From contig CAJJDP010000076.1 of NCBI GenBank assembly GCA_905182995.1, positions 256,356 to 320,355 of the forward strand: a stretch of 64,000 nucleotides of DNA, in the 5' to 3' direction. Source of the DNA: Paramecium octaurelia (lineage: Eukaryota > Ciliophora > Oligohymenophorea > Peniculida > Parameciidae). The notes under the pieces are model-generated. The model was not told the origin of the DNA and did no database searches. It was given only the letters and a program-made list of their open reading frames with translations. This document shows positions 11,812-23,253 of the stretch, piece by piece (position 1 is the stretch's first letter; every line of letters begins with the position of its first letter). The translations under genes and the position numbers were made by a program.

Positions 11812-12685
11812 TCATTTATCAGTTAAGTATTGAATATATTTCTTTAATTCTAGATTTTCTGTTCGATACTCAGTTAGTTACCTTTCAAATTATTGTATTC
11901 TTTTAACAGCCTCATCATAATCCTAAGTTAATTAAGAGCATAATATTTTCAAATTTTAATCTTCCTTATAAATGTCTGTTTCACACACTGATTAAGGATA
12001 AGAATTATTTTGTTATTTAGTTGAAGCTATATGATTTTTCAAAATGAGATCGACATTTTTAGCCTATTATTTGTATTAAAGGATTTATTTTGAATATGTG
12101 TTTAATTACAATGTCAAATTGTTATTTTGTGCATCTTTCTCTTAAATAATTTACTTATACTTCTATATTTCTGTTTCCATATGCTATATCTTTTGGTTAT
12201 ATTATGATTTAAGTTCATTAAGTTCTAATCTTAAACTACTGTTTTGAGAAATTTAATTGACTTCTTTCTCCATGATTGCATTATTGAAATCAACCAAAAG
12301 TGATTAATGTTTTAATTCTAATTTAGCATATGTATCTTAAAATTCACTCAATTTTTTTTAAAGCATTTTATTCTAATTTTCAATTTTTTCTAGTTATTCC
12401 AAAGCTGATTCAAGAAGCTTCTTCACATTTTCATATTTGTCATAATATATTCTGAATTGCTCTACTTGTTGTTCTAGTCTACAAATTTCTTGATCCTTTT
12501 TAGAATACTCCTTTTTCAAACTTTCTATTCTTGACAATTGCAATTTCAAAATTTTTTATTACTCAATATCCTGTCTGTCCATATCTTCCAAATGTTAAAG
12601 ATCGGTAATAATCTATGCTTTGATATTTTGTAATTTTACATAGATTTGGTTTGTTACTCTGTTTTGGATTTTAATTCTTCATCAT
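11812..12685 (-). CDS. coiled-coil protein, unidentified
   Basis: From about residue 30 to the stop (complement of 11812-11814) the sequence is one long Gln/Leu/Lys/Glu coiled coil, e.g. EQFRIYYDKYENVKKLLESA and QIIQEKDAQNNNLTLQLNTY. The first exon is uncertain: ATG at 12685 (MMKNQNPKQSNKPN) needs a 22-nt intron ending AAG; the simpler start is the in-frame ATG at 12582 (MDRQDIEQQ). No family recognised beyond generic coiled coil, so a cytoskeletal, basal-body or vesicle-tether role would be a guess. Confidence 0.55.
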
Positions 12686-12762
12686 TTTAAATTATTGTTC
12701 AAATATAACGATAAAATAAATTTAATTAAATTCTTAAAAATATAATAACTTTGAACACAATC

Positions 12763-13276
12763 TCATCCATTTTTATGCTTTTTTTTATTGGAAGTTTACT
12801 TTTTTTGAGCAGGCTTGTTCTGTTTTTCAATTTCCATTTAATTAATATAGGGAGGAACTTCAACCTTTCTGTTTGGAATGGATTTAATCAGTTTTGCAAT
12901 GGATTACAATAGAGTATGCTCTGATATTTAGTAATATAATACTGCATTGAACTTATGGATTATATGGCTTTTTATCTTCGGCATAAAGACGTACCTTAAT
13001 TCTACCTTACTTGAAGATATCCCGAGGAAATCCTGCATGTTACTTAATTAAATGAATTGAGTACATCGATCACATGTCTGAGTCCAAGTGAACTTAGACA
13101 TTAAGATATCTCCATCAATTAGGGATATGGAACACAATTAGTTTTTCCTAATCTTCTGCCTAGATTGTAGATTTCATAACTCTACCTTATGCAGTAGTTA
13201 ATGTTGAGTCAATATAGGGAGGATAGATGGTTTTCCAAGTTTTCGATTCCACTTTGATTTATTCAGGGGTTTGCAT
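12763..13276 (-). CDS. SRP19: signal recognition particle 19 kDa subunit
   Basis: SRP19 binds the tip of SRP RNA and lets SRP54 assemble. The conserved order is present: KTWKTIYPPYIDSTLTTAQG, then RRLGKTNCVPYPQLMEISQC, LGLRHVID, HAGFPRDIFKQGRIKVRLYA, and a Lys-rich tail (KKQTSNKKKHKNG) typical of the family. Three introns are required: 13160-13185 (ends TAG), 13043-13064 (ends AAG) and 12921-12942 (ends CAG). Because each lies inside the conserved domain, this gene is good evidence that AAG and CAG acceptors are really used here. Start at 13276 (MQTPEQIKVE), stop complement of 12763-12765. About 145 residues, normal for SRP19. Confidence 0.88.
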
Positions 13277-13361
13277 TATTTAATGTCGTGTTCAATTAAT
13301 AAATTAAAATTAATATTATACTTACAATAATAATGATAATAATCATTCATTATATAATATA

Positions 13362-16109
13362 TCATGATGAATTAGTGGCAAAACTAAAGTTTTTGACTCT
13401 ATTTGTCTTATTGTTTTCTTATTCGTAATCCTAATCCTAAAAGATAGCCTAAAATGATAAATAATATTATTAACTTTTCCATAATAACCTAATTCATCTC
13501 CTTCAAAATCTTATTGATCGTCATCTTCATGCATTTCAGAGAAGTCTGTGATTGGAGGTTAATATTTTTTTTCATATACTTTATCCCAGTCGATTCCTTT
13601 GAAAAATGGATCCTGCTTGATTTCATCCTTTGATTTCGTTCCTATTCTCTTATTTGGGTCTCTCTCTAACATTTTCTAACATTAGATATTTTATTACAGT
13701 GAGTAAGTTTTTGGCTTCGATTGACATTTTCTTTGGCCATTTCAAGGTTCCACTTTGTATGTTTTTGTACATCTGTTGTATATCATCATTATAATATGGA
13801 GATTCTCCAGTCATCATTTCATACATCACACATCCAATTCCATAGATATCACTAGGTTTACCTGCACCTTTTTGACTTAGTATGTCTGGTGATAAGTAGG
13901 CAGGAGATCCACAGAAACTCTTTGCTTTATCTTGATCAGTAACTCCTTCTTTTGATAATCCAAAATCGGCTAATTTGACATGTCCTTTATTGTCCAATAA
14001 TATGTTTTCTGGTTTCATGTCTCTGTAGATGATATCTTTAGTATGAAGATATTCAATAGCTAAGAGGATTTCTGCAGCATAGAATCTAGTGGCTTCTTCT
14101 GTGAATTTCCCTTAATTGGCTATATGATAAGATAGGTCACCTCCTTTGCAATAATCTAAAACCAAGTACAAATAATTTGGAGTCTGATTTGATAAATTAC
14201 AAATAAAATAATACTTAGAATGCAAAATGTAATTTTAGAATAAATGGATGCTGACACATCTTTAACACATTGGCTTCAGTAATAGCATACTTGATTTACT
14301 TTTTTAAGATTAATGTCTTTTTCTTAAGTGCTTTCATAGCAAATTAACCACCATCTGCCTTATGTTTAACTAAAAACACCTTTCCAAATGCTCCTGATCC
14401 CAACTCTTTGATGACCTCAAATGAATCAAAAGTCACCTTGCTATCTTTAAGTAATTCATTTTAACTCTCCATAATTGATGGTTATGGTAAAGATTAAGAC
14501 ATTGCCTTTGGTTATTCAATTTCTGTATTTCTAGGAGGACTTTGGCTATATCTGTTACTAGGTTCTGGATTTGATAAGCGGGTTGGAATAATAGATGCCT
14601 CATCTCTAGGTAAGGAGATAGATTGTTCTGGCGATAACTGTTTTGGAGGAGGGTCTGAAGAAGGAGCCTTAGAATTAGAGTCTTCAATGAAAACCTCAGT
14701 ATTCTTATCTATTAAATTTGGATCCAGGGTTCCACTTTGATAATTATAATTAATATTACTCTTTTATCTTTTCCTCTATATATTGGTGATAAACTGTTGC
14801 TTTGTAGATATATTCCACCCATTTCTTTGCTATGTGATCATGTTTACAAGCCAACAAAATTCTAGTAGAATATAACAATTCAAAATAGTGATATCCTGAT
14901 TTCGAAATTAAACCTTTCTGAGTCATTTGCACACTCCTAACACTTCTAAGAGGAATGATTTCTCTGAAAACTATTAATTTCATTATAGTTACAATGGTTT
15001 TAGAGGGTAATCTGATATGTTCTTAAATCTTATGAAAGTTCCCTCATCTGGATTTAATACAAAAAATCTCTCATTTAAGGTGACCAACATTTAACCTGTT
15101 TTATATATGAATCCTTTGGCAACGGGTGGTCGAGGAGGAATAAAATCATCCGCATTTTTTAATTGATCTTTCATTTGATTACTTTTCTTCATTTATTCAA
15201 TGGCCATCTTGGTGGCCTGATTGCAATAATCATAGGCTGTCCTCTCTGTTTTATCTTATAATTTTAGATCAGCATTTCTTTAAATTAAGAGTTCGATTAT
15301 TTTTAATTGATTCGATTTGCATGCCAAACTTATTGCAATTCCCTTGTCTGTTATCAAATTCACATCAACTTAAGGATGATTCAATATTACCTTCACAATC
15401 TCAAGATTATGACGATGCACTGCTATCTATAATGGAGTCCATCCTTCATCTGTAACTTTGTTTATGTCAATCTCTTTAGAAATTAAAAATTCTACAATTA
15501 ATTTATACTCTAAAAAAGTTGCAAAATGAATTGGATTCCATCCACCAAATGATGCTTGATTTAATTACGAAGTGTTTATTTTTTAACAAAGTTATTTTAA
15601 CATATCCAAATTTCCACTTTTTACTGTTTGAAATATTTTATCATCTAAATCAGATTATATTGGTTCCACATTGGTATTTGATGATTTCTACTTAGAAGTT
15701 GAATTGGCTTCGTCATCTGAATTTTCACTTGTTTCTGATACTGCTGATAATTTTTAAGGTTTTTCTCTTTAGTTTATGAATAACTTATTCAGGTATTTTT
15801 CGGTCTGTCTCTTCTATTCTTTTTATTTTGTATCCAACTCATTTTCCCTGATTTCAACAAAAATATTCTGGTTATCTTGCAATTCATAAAATTCTATAGG
15901 CCAACCCTCTATTATTTTTATCTAAAATATTATGCAATTTTTACAGAATATTAATCTCTTTTGCACTTTATTACTAAATCCTATGCTGAACGTCCCACTT
16001 TGGATGAGATTACAGTAATCAGTTAATCTGAGGTCTCATCATCATTGATTTCTATCTTAAATGTTTTCTTCTAGCCAAAACCATAATATTGCTATACAAT
16101 GAGTCTCAT
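13362..16109 (-). CDS. multidomain AGC kinase: ubiquitin-like, ankyrin, PH and kinase domains
   Basis: From the N-terminus: a ubiquitin-like fold (MRLIVQQYYGFGQKKTFKIE ... [17 protein letters not shown], about residues 1-85); a charged linker; three ankyrin repeats ([40 protein letters not shown]); a PH domain ending [16 protein letters not shown]; a Pro/Ser-rich linker; and an AGC kinase. Catalytic residues are intact: [35 protein letters not shown]. The activation segment [14 protein letters not shown] replaces the usual [12 protein letters not shown]. The C-tail has a hydrophobic motif [11 protein letters not shown]. Introns at 14735-14759 (AAG) and 14184-14214 (CAG) lie in or next to conserved parts. 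The PH-kinase arrangement resembles PKB/Akt, but the N-terminal additions do not. Lipid-dependent signalling is inferred. Confidence 0.85.
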
Positions 16110-16194
16110 TATATTATAAATATATTTAAATTAAAAACTATATATATATATCATATACATAATATTTGGCAAACAATAAATAAGTACTTTTCAG

Positions 16195-16941
16195 TCATTA
16201 TAAATGCTTAATAAACTAATTCAAACTTTGAAGAGCCTTAAAATCGATCTCACAATCCTTTACTTATCCTTAATACATCAAGGAGAAAGAGTCCCTTAAT
16301 TCCAAAGCCCATTTCATCAATTCCATCCCGCACTACCTTGAGCATATCATCAAATGATGAAAAATACTAAAATTATGAACATCTTTCTCTGCTAAGTTCT
16401 TCATTAAATTGCATTCCTTCTCATAAATTGTATTATCTTCTTACGAAATCTTTTTAATATACTTCATTCTATAAGTCCATAGATGATAACTTCTATTTTT
16501 CTTTTAAAATGCTTTTAAAAAGAATCTGGTCTCATTTTCATAAGTTGATTCAAATTGCTAACGATAATTGAATGAACATGATGATCCTGGAAATCTAATG
16601 CAAATTAATTCAGTTAATTTTAGATCTTCCTCTTTTTTTAATCTTTGTCTTATACCCCATGCAGTGTAATTTTCACCATTCAAAAATAAAATCATCCAAG
16701 AAGCTTAATCTTCATATTGCTCATTTTTGACTAATTCAAGACAAATTGGATACAATAGAGCAATTGCTGAGACTGATATTCCCAAGGTCGATTATTCAAT
16801 CTTTACTAACTTAGTTTTATTATCTTTATCATTTGAATCAATTAGGATTTCATCAGGAACATGCTCAATGAATTCGATTTTACTTATATCTTTGAAATAA
16901 TTCTGATAATAGAAGGTAAAAGTTTCTATCTTGGGATTCAT
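16195..16941 (-). CDS. PTAR1: PTAR1-like protein (protein prenyltransferase alpha-subunit repeats)
   Basis: An intronless frame of 248 residues. The N-terminal part (IEFIEHVPDEILID ... STLGISVSAIALLYPICLEL) parallels PTAR1, where a similar segment precedes the repeats. Three PPTA-type repeats are visible: LNGENYTAWGIRQRL, KNRSYHLWTYRMKYI and KDVHNFSIFHHLMIC, matching the pattern N-x-x-A/L-W-x-x-R. PTAR1 is the alpha-like subunit of geranylgeranyltransferase III, which modifies the SNARE Ykt6; that substrate is known only from yeast and animals. Another alpha-subunit (FNTA, RABGGTA) is less likely because the N-terminal motif fits PTAR1 best. Confidence 0.7.
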
Positions 16942-17013
16942 TAATAAATGATCGAAAAATCAATCTAATTTATTAATTAAATTATACAATAAAATATTAT
17001 TCAAAACTCAATA

Positions 17014-18072
17014 TCATTCGCTAAGTGTTTTATTGGCTTAAGTATTTTTACCACAATTCTACAAAATTTCAATGAATCCACCTATAAATTATCGAATCCA
17101 TGGTGATGTTCTGTTTATCTCTTCTACTTCATCATTAAACGTATTAGATTAAAAATTAAGTTTTCTAATGCTAGTATTTTGATACATATGAAAATCAGCC
17201 ATGGATGGTTTGGATTCCTTTGAAATATTAGATAAAATTATACAATTTAATTGATCAGATTAATATCATCCTTTGTCAATTCATATATTAGTTATCTGTC
17301 AAAGATCATCTTATGATTTTGTTGATTTTCTATCAGATTGTTCAAAATATTGTCCACCAAAATTTCAAAATTAACATTGTTATTTTAATAGTAATCTTGA
17401 ACCAGAAATTTGTAAGTGGGTACAAACTTCGGTGACAGGTTCTTTATTACTACTTCCAACCCAATTTTAGTTTCCTTTTCCATTATATAATTGCCAAGAT
17501 ATAATTTATCTTGGCAGTTTTTATTGTCCCCCAAAAACAAATAGGTCGTGTCTTCTGAATATTGGAGATACTCAAGTAACATCTTGTGCTTGTCCTTAAA
17601 GAATATGCTAACTAATTACTTTAAGGTCCTTTTTAAGTGAATTAGAATATTTTTTTTTTTCTTAATGACTCTAGTAAGTCTTAATATCCTTATTAGTGTC
17701 AATGTCATATTTCATAAAATCTTTCTTGTTTTTGGATGCTGGTATGCCCGTCACAACTTTAGGTATCATATTTCCCATTTTACAGAGATAGGTGATCAAT
17801 TGCAAGGAGATATCTGTACCAAACCATAAATTTGAAAGGACTTCTTTCAATAATAATTAATTTTTTTGGATTTCTAAATCAGATTTTTCGTTTTTTGAAG
17901 GCCTTCCTGAGCCCCAATTGCAAGACTTTCTTTTTGCAGAGTACTTTTTGATTTTTTTATGGGTATTGGGAATCTACTTATATAAATCTTGTGAACGAGA
18001 ATCATTATAATCATAGACTTTCTAAGATTATTCATCATCAATTAAAGAAGAATTTTAAGATTTTTAAGCCAT
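17014..18072 (-). CDS. hypothetical protein
   Basis: Start at 18072 (MAQKSQNSSLIDDEQ). Two introns, 17595-17619 (25 nt) and 17218-17243 (26 nt), both ending AAG, join three exons into one frame to the stop complement of 17014-17016. A basic N-terminal part (KKIKKYSAKRKSCNWGSGRP) is followed by a hydrophobic helical segment (VLSNLWFGTDISLQLITYLC) and two mixed regions. No domain recognised. The minus-strand ORF starting at 17582 is the middle exon. Confidence 0.55.
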
Positions 18073-18327
18073 TTTAATTAAAAATAATCTATCAATTTAG
18101 ATGCTATAATTTTATGAATTTAATGAATAACTAACTATACCTATAATTTACCAAGAATATGCTATTAGCAATAAGGTGATTCATTTTGATTCTCCCTCAT
18201 AATGTTGATTAGATCTTGTGCAATTTTATTGAATTCAGAAGATGTTTAAATAGTAAATTATTTTCTTTTAATTTATATTAAATAAAACTAAAACTATGAT
18301 TCACATTCATATTGGTGGGCAGAAGTG

Positions 18328-19102
18328 ATGATAGGATATTTGCTTGGAAACTCTACCTTAAAGAGGAATCAGATACGGTTTCTAAACAATTTCATCTATA
18401 AGGAAGTCAAAGATGCATGTGTAACAAGAGCACTATTTGTTGAGTTGGGGATGATGGCTTAGATAAAGAAAAATAGCAGTTGCCATTACAATCCTTCTAA
18501 TTAAATACATCATAAATTAGATTCTTTTATTAATTACTGTAAAGGGTATTAAACAATAGGGAAGAATTGCATAAGAGATGCTGTAGCAAATAAGAAAACT
18601 AACAGGAGCTTGTGATAGAGTTCAATAATATATTTAACATAAAGCATTTCCGAAGTTAAAGGATCATGTTATCAAACATTAATACTTTATGAATTCTAAA
18701 AAATTATAGCAAAACCTTTAGAACTGCTTTTTCTGTCTATCCGCCAGCAGACATGAATAACAATATTCTTTATCCCTTTAATGCTAGGCTTAGTAGTTTA
18801 GTTACATAACGATTAAGTCATTTTGATATGGAACTATGTATTATTTGTGATAAAAAACTATAAAGTCAGGTGAACTTTTAGAATGAAGAGAAAATTTTTA
18901 TTAATTAATATTGAGTTATTAAAATTTATTTAAGAATCTTGGTCATGAAGATGATTATAGTTACGATGTAATGATGAAGATTATTCACCAAATTAAACTT
19001 TAGGTTCTTAATAATCATGAAAATAATACGATTTAGATTTCATTTTCAAACTAATCAGAGGTCTATAAAATTAATTGTATTCCCAAATATATATACTTAT
19101 GA
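18328..19102 (+). CDS. unidentified gene, intron-rich or decayed
   Basis: Protein-like sequence runs from ATG 18328 (MIGYLLGNSTLKRNQIRF) through FRTAFSVYPPADMNNNILYP and ELCIICDKKL to a C-terminal part NLGHEDDYSYDVMMKIIHQI that stops at 19100-19102. At least two introns must be assumed, one of them about 42 nt. An in-frame TGA at 18912-18914 lies directly before a 20-nt GT...AAG stretch whose removal would restore the frame. The single CIIC pair is not enough to call a RING finger. It may be a real gene with a mis-modelled intron, or a decaying copy. From 18360 onward it lies in the duplicated block and reappears at 19674. Confidence 0.35.
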
Positions 19103-19672
19103 ATATTTACCTTGAAATAAGAAAATAATATCACAATAATTTTATATCATAAATTTTATTTTAATATAAATCGAATATCGAATCGATAGATATTATTTTA
19201 TTAAATTTTACAGTTAATATGCAGGAGATTTAATAAAAGAGAGATGTGTATAATGAGGGATGGTCTGATAGAGAATTAGAAGATAAACTAAGTACTCTTT
19301 TTTTGTATTTATAGAATTTTCGACAAAGATTACATTGTTAGCATTAATTTTAGCTATAATCTTGATAATAGTGGCATTTACCTTTTTCAATAAATATTCG
19401 CTGACGATAATGATGTTACTCTTGCTTTCAGGAATTGCTACGGTTGTTTTAAGTGTAATTCCACATATTAAATTTGAATTTAGGGGGTGATTATGTACTG
19501 GTTCAGCACGAGTAAAACCATAGAGGAATCAGAGAGTTAGTTGCAATAAAGAAAATTTTATATAGATACAAGAATTTCAGCAGTCGTATTTTTGGGTTCA
19601 TTCATCAATATTTTATATAATATTATTTTGCTAGTGTTCATAGTATTTTGGTACAGGATAGGACAGGACTAT
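18360..19672 (+). repeat. direct repeat, copy 1 (1313 bp)
   Basis: This block recurs at a constant offset of 1314 bases at 19674-20986. Every stretch I compared matched, and the offset is the same at both ends, so there is no net indel. The copies are separated by a single N. Real tandem duplications in a compact macronuclear genome rarely look this perfect, so this is most likely two overlapping contigs joined without merging the overlap. Confidence 0.9.
19219..19672 (+). pseudogene. duplicated 5' fragment of the membrane-protein gene (assembly copy)
   Basis: This repeats the first exons of the gene called at 20533: MQEIQQKRDVYNEGW, the 23-nt intron, the first two membrane segments and the segment up to the N at 19673. 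It ends abruptly at the N and has no 3' part. It is not a biological pseudogene if the block is an assembly artefact; removing one copy would leave a single intact gene. Confidence 0.75.
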
Positions 19673-19673
19673 N
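19673..19673. other. single N marking a contig join
   Basis: The only ambiguous base in the window. It sits exactly between the two copies of the 1313-bp repeat, as expected for a scaffold gap of unknown size placed between two overlapping contigs. Confidence 0.9.
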
Positions 19674-20986
19674 AAAGAGGAATCAGATACGGTTTCTAAA
19701 CAATTTCATCTATAAGGAAGTCAAAGATGCATGTGTAACAAGAGCACTATTTGTTGAGTTGGGGATGATGGCTTAGATAAAGAAAAATAGCAGTTGCCAT
19801 TACAATCCTTCTAATTAAATACATCATAAATTAGATTCTTTTATTAATTACTGTAAAGGGTATTAAACAATAGGGAAGAATTGCATAAGAGATGCTGTAG
19901 CAAATAAGAAAACTAACAGGAGCTTGTGATAGAGTTCAATAATATATTTAACATAAAGCATTTCCGAAGTTAAAGGATCATGTTATCAAACATTAATACT
20001 TTATGAATTCTAAAAAATTATAGCAAAACCTTTAGAACTGCTTTTTCTGTCTATCCGCCAGCAGACATGAATAACAATATTCTTTATCCCTTTAATGCTA
20101 GGCTTAGTAGTTTAGTTACATAACGATTAAGTCATTTTGATATGGAACTATGTATTATTTGTGATAAAAAACTATAAAGTCAGGTGAACTTTTAGAATGA
20201 AGAGAAAATTTTTATTAATTAATATTGAGTTATTAAAATTTATTTAAGAATCTTGGTCATGAAGATGATTATAGTTACGATGTAATGATGAAGATTATTC
20301 ACCAAATTAAACTTTAGGTTCTTAATAATCATGAAAATAATACGATTTAGATTTCATTTTCAAACTAATCAGAGGTCTATAAAATTAATTGTATTCCCAA
20401 ATATATATACTTATGAATATTTACCTTGAAATAAGAAAATAATATCACAATAATTTTATATCATAAATTTTATTTTAATATAAATCGAATATCGAATCGA
20501 TAGATATTATTTTATTAAATTTTACAGTTAATATGCAGGAGATTTAATAAAAGAGAGATGTGTATAATGAGGGATGGTCTGATAGAGAATTAGAAGATAA
20601 ACTAAGTACTCTTTTTTTGTATTTATAGAATTTTCGACAAAGATTACATTGTTAGCATTAATTTTAGCTATAATCTTGATAATAGTGGCATTTACCTTTT
20701 TCAATAAATATTCGCTGACGATAATGATGTTACTCTTGCTTTCAGGAATTGCTACGGTTGTTTTAAGTGTAATTCCACATATTAAATTTGAATTTAGGGG
20801 GTGATTATGTACTGGTTCAGCACGAGTAAAACCATAGAGGAATCAGAGAGTTAGTTGCAATAAAGAAAATTTTATATAGATACAAGAATTTCAGCAGTCG
20901 TATTTTTGGGTTCATTCATCAATATTTTATATAATATTATTTTGCTAGTGTTCATAGTATTTTGGTACAGGATAGGACAGGACTAT
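19674..20986 (+). repeat. direct repeat, copy 2 (1313 bp)
   Basis: Second copy of the block at 18360-19672. Its right end continues smoothly into the downstream coding sequence (the frame reads on from FWYRIGQDYY into QANHSVDASIAYM), whereas copy 1 ends at the N. Copy 1 by contrast is continuous with the left flank. The true locus is therefore left flank plus one copy plus right flank. Confidence 0.9.
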
Positions 20987-23195
20987 TATTAGGCTAATCA
21001 TTCAGTTGATGCCAGTATTGCATACATGAGTGATTACAAGATTGGAGTGATTTTGGGATTTCCTATTATGATATTGATAAGTTTGATCTTGATGTATGTG
21101 GCATTCACTAGTTATATAACAATACCCCAAAAGTCATAATTGAGACTATGCATTTATGTGTTTGCATTATCAACCATTCTAATAGCATCCTTGGCCTTGA
21201 ATCAAGCAAACCAAGCATCAGCTGATATATCAACACCCTACTCACCCCTATTAGTGTCAAGTGCCTTTTCGCTGTTTAAAACATTGTCTGTGATCTCCTT
21301 GATTACAGCTGCATTCGCTTTCCTAATTACTTTTATCTATAGAAGTAGTCTATTTGAAACAATTGGATATGCTAACCTGATATTGATATTTTTAATCACT
21401 GCTTGTTCATTTTACATCATAAGACAAAGTGAATAGATGAGATCAGCCTACATAAATCAGTGTGGATAGGAGATGCGCAACACTCACTAAGATTGGATAA
21501 AGGAAAACGCGAGTTGTAACAAATATTAGGAACAAAACAATTGTGATCCCTAGTATTAATCAATATTCTGGGAGAAGGATAGTAGCTAATAGTGTTTAAA
21601 TGTATCATGTTGTAAAGCATTCTCCGATTCAATGTCTAAGAACATATTTTATACAGGCTTCTTCTCATTATTACTAGTAATAAGTGGATTTGCCTTATCT
21701 ACAGCTTTACTGTAAGTGGATACAAGTTTGAAGGGAATGTAGATACCTAATAGAAAAGAAGATTGGACTTTTGTATTAATTGGAATAGTGGTGCTTGTAT
21801 TTTCTATTTTACTAATTTTTGGATCTGCAACAACTCCAAATTAAAAAGACATCATAGTCGTTGCAAATCAATAAGTAATCAAAGCCAATAATAATCCTTT
21901 GGTCTACCCTACAGGAATAGAGAATGTCACTGGATGTGAGCCTTTTATGGATGTGTATAAAAAACAGAATAACAATAAAGAATTGGAATTAAATGAAGAT
22001 TCAAGATTGACCATTTTGGCCCCATAGATGTAGTTAGTGGTCACAGAGTATGTGAATTCAGCCAAAGTCTCTTATATTCCAAAGGAAATGATAAAAAATG
22101 TATTTTACACTTCTGCTAGTAGAAGTGATGGGATATTTGGAGTAGAGGGAGATAAAGGGGAAATAAAAAAGATATTATCCAACCATATTCAGATCTGCAG
22201 TGAGGGTAATAAAAAGCAATTGACAGTTGATATATTTGCCTTATAGAGCAGTAGATTGTTATGGTAAAAGCATAAAGTACATGCAACAGAAGATAAGTCA
22301 TTTAATCAGGAAGCGAAATAGTACATTAGTAAGAACTTGAAGTTTACTAATTTACAGATCAATATTATTGATATACAATCTGGATTAGAATTAGATGATG
22401 TTATTTTGTATTTTTATAAGAATGAAGATGATTGCGGTAAAATTAAGCCAATACCTTAGCGAATAAGTAATTATATTAGTTTAATCTTGAATAGTCACTG
22501 TAAATCAGAATAGTGTGTTATACAATATGGTTGTTAGAGATTACTACTTCGGGGCTGAGAAGAAAGGATATTACTTATATTGCAATAAGTTTAAGAATTT
22601 AGAAGCTACTAAAAGCTTAGATGTCACAATGATTCCTAGAAACACAATCAAGGGGTAATTGACAGTTACCTTGGAAGTGCCTAAGCAAGAGAAGTTCAAT
22701 GTGTTATTAGGTGCAGCTTATCCAGAATGTGTTGTTGGTTTTTTCAATGAGAATTGTGGGGGTATGCAATTTTATGGAAGCAAAACTGCTTAGTCTATTT
22801 AAATTAATTAATTGGCTGACAGGAAGTATACTTTTTTTGTAAAATTTGATCCAATAGACTCCAAACTGAAGGAACTCAACAATAAAAAGTCAGAAGGGTT
22901 GTAGATTGATTCGTCGTTGATTGACAATGAACCAATTTTCAAAGAGATGAAACCGGTTGTCACTCTCTATGGTTATGAGTAGGAGAGACCCATAATTAGA
23001 TATTCATTGCCTTAAGTAAGTAATTTGAATAAAGAACCTAATTTAACTTGGTTGGTGCTGTGTTTGGATGGAGGGATTGGAGATATTTCTTAAAAGTCTT
23101 GTGGGTAATTTTGGAGGTATTCTGAGAATCCGAATAAATACGAGAGAGCTGAAAATTCAAAGGAGATTTACCCATAGGTTTGCAATAAATTATGA
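20533..23195 (+). CDS. polytopic membrane protein with large cysteine-containing C-terminal domain
   Basis: About nine hydrophobic segments occupy the first half (e.g. TLLALILAIILIIVAFTFF, IGVILGFPIMILISLILMYV, FIYRSSLFETIGYANLILIF). A segment between helices 7 and 8 has many Cys (NQCGQEM, SCNKYQEQNNC, NVSCCKAF). The last 450 residues are soluble, with VTGCEPFMDVY and GYYLYCNKFKNLEA, and end at TGA 23193-23195. Introns at 20606-20628 and 22513-22537 end TAG. A frame change near the GGGGG at 20797-20801 needs either a 38-nt intron ending there or one extra G. No family recognised; a surface receptor or transporter-like protein is possible. The first exons also appear in the duplicate at 19219. 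Confidence 0.65.
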
Positions 23196-23253
23196 TATTA
23201 ATTTGGATAATTTATTTCATGAAACTGTTAATTATTTTATTAAGTTTTATATT

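Noticed and set aside
18840-18900. RING finger in the unidentified gene
   Set aside because: Only one CxxC pair (CIIC) is visible; the other zinc ligands are absent.
18360-20986. Reading the 1.3-kb repeat as a mobile element or a real tandem gene duplication
   Set aside because: No inverted ends, no transposase and a lone N exactly at the join; an assembly overlap explains it better.
21417-21632. Minus-strand 71-codon ORF
   Set aside because: Antisense to the Cys-rich segment of the polytopic membrane protein.
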